Positions 62,601-64,000 of a stretch of DNA of 64,000 nucleotides are shown here, one piece after another. Source of the stretch: Sporothrix humicola (taxonomy: Eukaryota; Ascomycota; Sordariomycetes; Ophiostomatales; Ophiostomataceae); NCBI GenBank assembly GCA_021396245.1, contig WNYE01000018.1, positions 248,001 through 312,000 on the forward strand. The letters are read 5' to 3'. Numbering within the stretch: position 1 is the first letter of the stretch; each line of letters begins with the position of its first letter. The notes beneath the pieces are model-generated. The model was not told the DNA's origin. It searched no databases and was given only the letters and a program-made list of their open reading frames with translations. The position numbers and the translations under genes are program-made.

Positions 62601-63083
62601 GCCATGGAGCTGTGTGTCGGTTCCCGAGCGGATCACGGCCAGCAGCGAGTCCAGCAGGTCGGGCCAGCGCTCCGGGTAGTCGACCGACGCAATCTTGCCC
62701 ACCACAAAGCTGACGGCTGCCTGGACACGCCGGTCCTCGCCATCACGCGTTGACAGCTCCAGAAGCTGGCTGCGCAGCTGCTGCTTCACTTCGTCGGAAA
62801 TGGAGATGCCCGATGCAGCTGCCTCGTCGTCGTTGCCGAAATCGTCGTCATCGTCGCCGCCGGTGATGCCGCCGGGCGTCCAGTTGCGCTGGATAAACTG
62901 CCGCAGCACGGTGACGGCGGATTGGCGGATCTGGGTCGGGTAGGAGGGCGTCGCGGCAATGGCGGTCAGCAGGCTAGGGAACGCGGGGTTCGTCTCGGCG
63001 GCCTTAAGGTCGAGCTCGGCGCGCTTCCGGGGCTCCTCCTCGGGCCGCTGGGTGTCGCTCAGCAGGCGGACGAGCTCATCCAT
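59640..63083 (-). CDS. kap114: Importin beta family, Kap114/importin-9
   Basis: Three exons: 63083-60424, 60371-60250 and 60139-59640, introns of 52 and 110 nt; 1093 aa. The N-terminus (LSDTQRPEEEPRKRAELDLKAAETNP) is the importin-beta N-terminal domain that binds Ran-GTP; FIQRNW follows. HEAT-like helices fill the rest (YPERWPDLLDSLL, HLKEVKSFAQEAL and others). The Asp-rich segment after residue 75 and the acidic stretch after 970 recall the acidic loop of Kap114, which imports TBP, histones H2A-H2B and Nap1. The end YLTEFFLRAAREDTGGF fits importin-9. An AG at 63106-63105 preceded by a pyrimidine tract suggests a possible 5' leader intron. Confidence 0.92.
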
Positions 63084-63863
63084 CTTGACGGAGAGCTGAT
63101 TGGCGTCTGAAAAGAAGAATGGGTTTCGGGTTCAAGATCGGGTCCTTTTGGCGGGAGCTATCGTAGGTCGGTAGTGAGGGGTCTAAACGGCTCGAATTCG
63201 CAAAATTCTCAACTAGTCTGGCCTTCCACAGACCAAAGGAGGTACAATTGGGGTTGGACAAGACGTTGTTGTGGAAGGGAAGACTTGAGAATAAGAATGG
63301 TCAAAAGATTCAAGGAGAAGAGAAGGCCAAATCGGAAACCGAGGGGCTTACAGGTCCTCCAAGAAAAAAAACTGGACCGGGGAAGGAGCAGAAAAAAAAC
63401 ATACGTGGGCAGGCGGCAGTCAGGTCCCAGGCGAGCCAGGAAGGAGCCATGGCGGGGTGAGTGTCTCGCCAAAGTAAACAGTAAGGAGCGACCGAACCCC
63501 TGTAAACGCCGCCCTGGAACGCCCGCCGTTAAGGCACTGGGGCGGGGAAGCCGCTGTCGTTGTCGCGGCAGGCGGTCTGTGCGCTGTGCCCGTAACGCGC
63601 TTTCTTTCGTCGCATGAAGGCAGAACTCAAGGCAGAACTGCCACTCAAAAATCGAGGGGCAATCACGTGTTTTGGCGTTGCTTCCGGGCGTCATTAGTGA
63701 GGAAATTGCCCAAACAGGCCCTGTAAGTGCTTTCCATTGACACTAAAGCCCGTGTATCGTGTCTCATCGTCACATCGCGACAGGGATCACGGCGCGATTA
63801 CAACGATTTACGACGCATTTTACGGATTCATTCCGCCACAGCAGCCGACAACGGCATGCCAAC
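63084..63863. promoter_or_regulatory. Divergent region, kap114 / rev7
   Basis: 780 bp separating the two starts; purine-rich on plus near kap114 (its leader) from 63240 to 63480. No gene supported. Confidence 0.5.
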
Positions 63864-64000
63864 ATGACGTCCCTCTCGCTGGATGAGGCCGCTCGGCTGT
63901 ACAGCACGCTGCACCACTTCTTCGAGGTCGCCGTGCACGGCATCCTCTACTACCGCAAGCTGTATCCAGAGCGCGCGTTTGCCGCCGCGACGGCATTTGA
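63864..64000 (+). CDS. rev7: Rev7/MAD2B HORMA protein, 5' end only
   Basis: ATG at 63864; 45 codons and two bases are in the window. The visible residues (LYSTLHHFFEVAVHGILYYRKLYPERAF) match the first helices of the HORMA domain of Rev7/Mad2B, where FxExAxHxILYxRxxYP is conserved. Rev7 is the accessory subunit of DNA polymerase zeta for translesion synthesis. Mad2 itself lacks the ILYYR..YP pattern at this place, so Rev7 is preferred. The gene is cut by the right edge. Confidence 0.8.
   Translation, partial: MTSLSLDEAARLYSTLHHFFEVAVHGILYYRKLYPERAFAAATAF

Overview
The window reads as nuclear DNA of a filamentous ascomycete (Pezizomycotina, most likely a sordariomycete; the genus cannot be told from sequence alone). 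Genes have one to three exons with short introns (about 50-125 nt, a few longer). Donors are GTAAGT-like, branch points CTAAC or CTGAC, and acceptors YAG. Coding regions are GC-rich with third-position C or G, and the coding strand is pyrimidine-rich upstream of starts. No tRNA, rRNA, CRISPR array or intact transposon was seen.

Layout. 3.2-12.1 kb: an RTA1-like membrane protein, a secreted GH5 mannanase and a Yvc1-type vacuolar TRP channel. 12.1-20.2 kb is an accessory island: three tandem small cysteine-rich genes (MC-A, MC-B, MC-C), a clan CD (caspase-like) protein, a fourth divergent small cysteine-rich gene (MC-D) and an F-box protein. 20.8-43.5 kb returns to core genes: Ppg1 phosphatase, RhoGDI, Bqt4-like APSES protein, 3-hydroxyisobutyrate dehydrogenase, an RTA1 family transporter, an S9 peptidase, an Hsp31-like protein, a 2-oxoglutarate dioxygenase and an M20 amidohydrolase. 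43.5-51 kb is a second accessory island: two paralogous genes of unknown function, the first carrying two in-frame TAA codons, flank an FHA-kinase; a fifth small cysteine-rich gene (MC-E) follows. 52.4-64 kb: a zinc-knuckle/RS protein, a Ser/Pro-rich protein with a myristoylation-type start, a PI31-like proteasome regulator, importin Kap114 and the start of Rev7.

The most interesting signal is the MC family: five small intracellular-looking proteins starting Met-Cys with the same Cys/His spacing (C2, C13, H15, C26, C36, terminal CxxC). Two were found only by reading reverse-strand frames shorter than 60 codons. Four have a TATA box, and some have dense repeated motifs upstream: seven TGAACA/TGTTCA sites in 140 bp before MC-D and three AGTGACAA sites before MC-E. 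A similar TGAACA cluster lies the same distance from the TATA box of the myristoylation-type gene at 55.7 kb. The core genes serve unrelated housekeeping roles; no biosynthetic cluster is evident.
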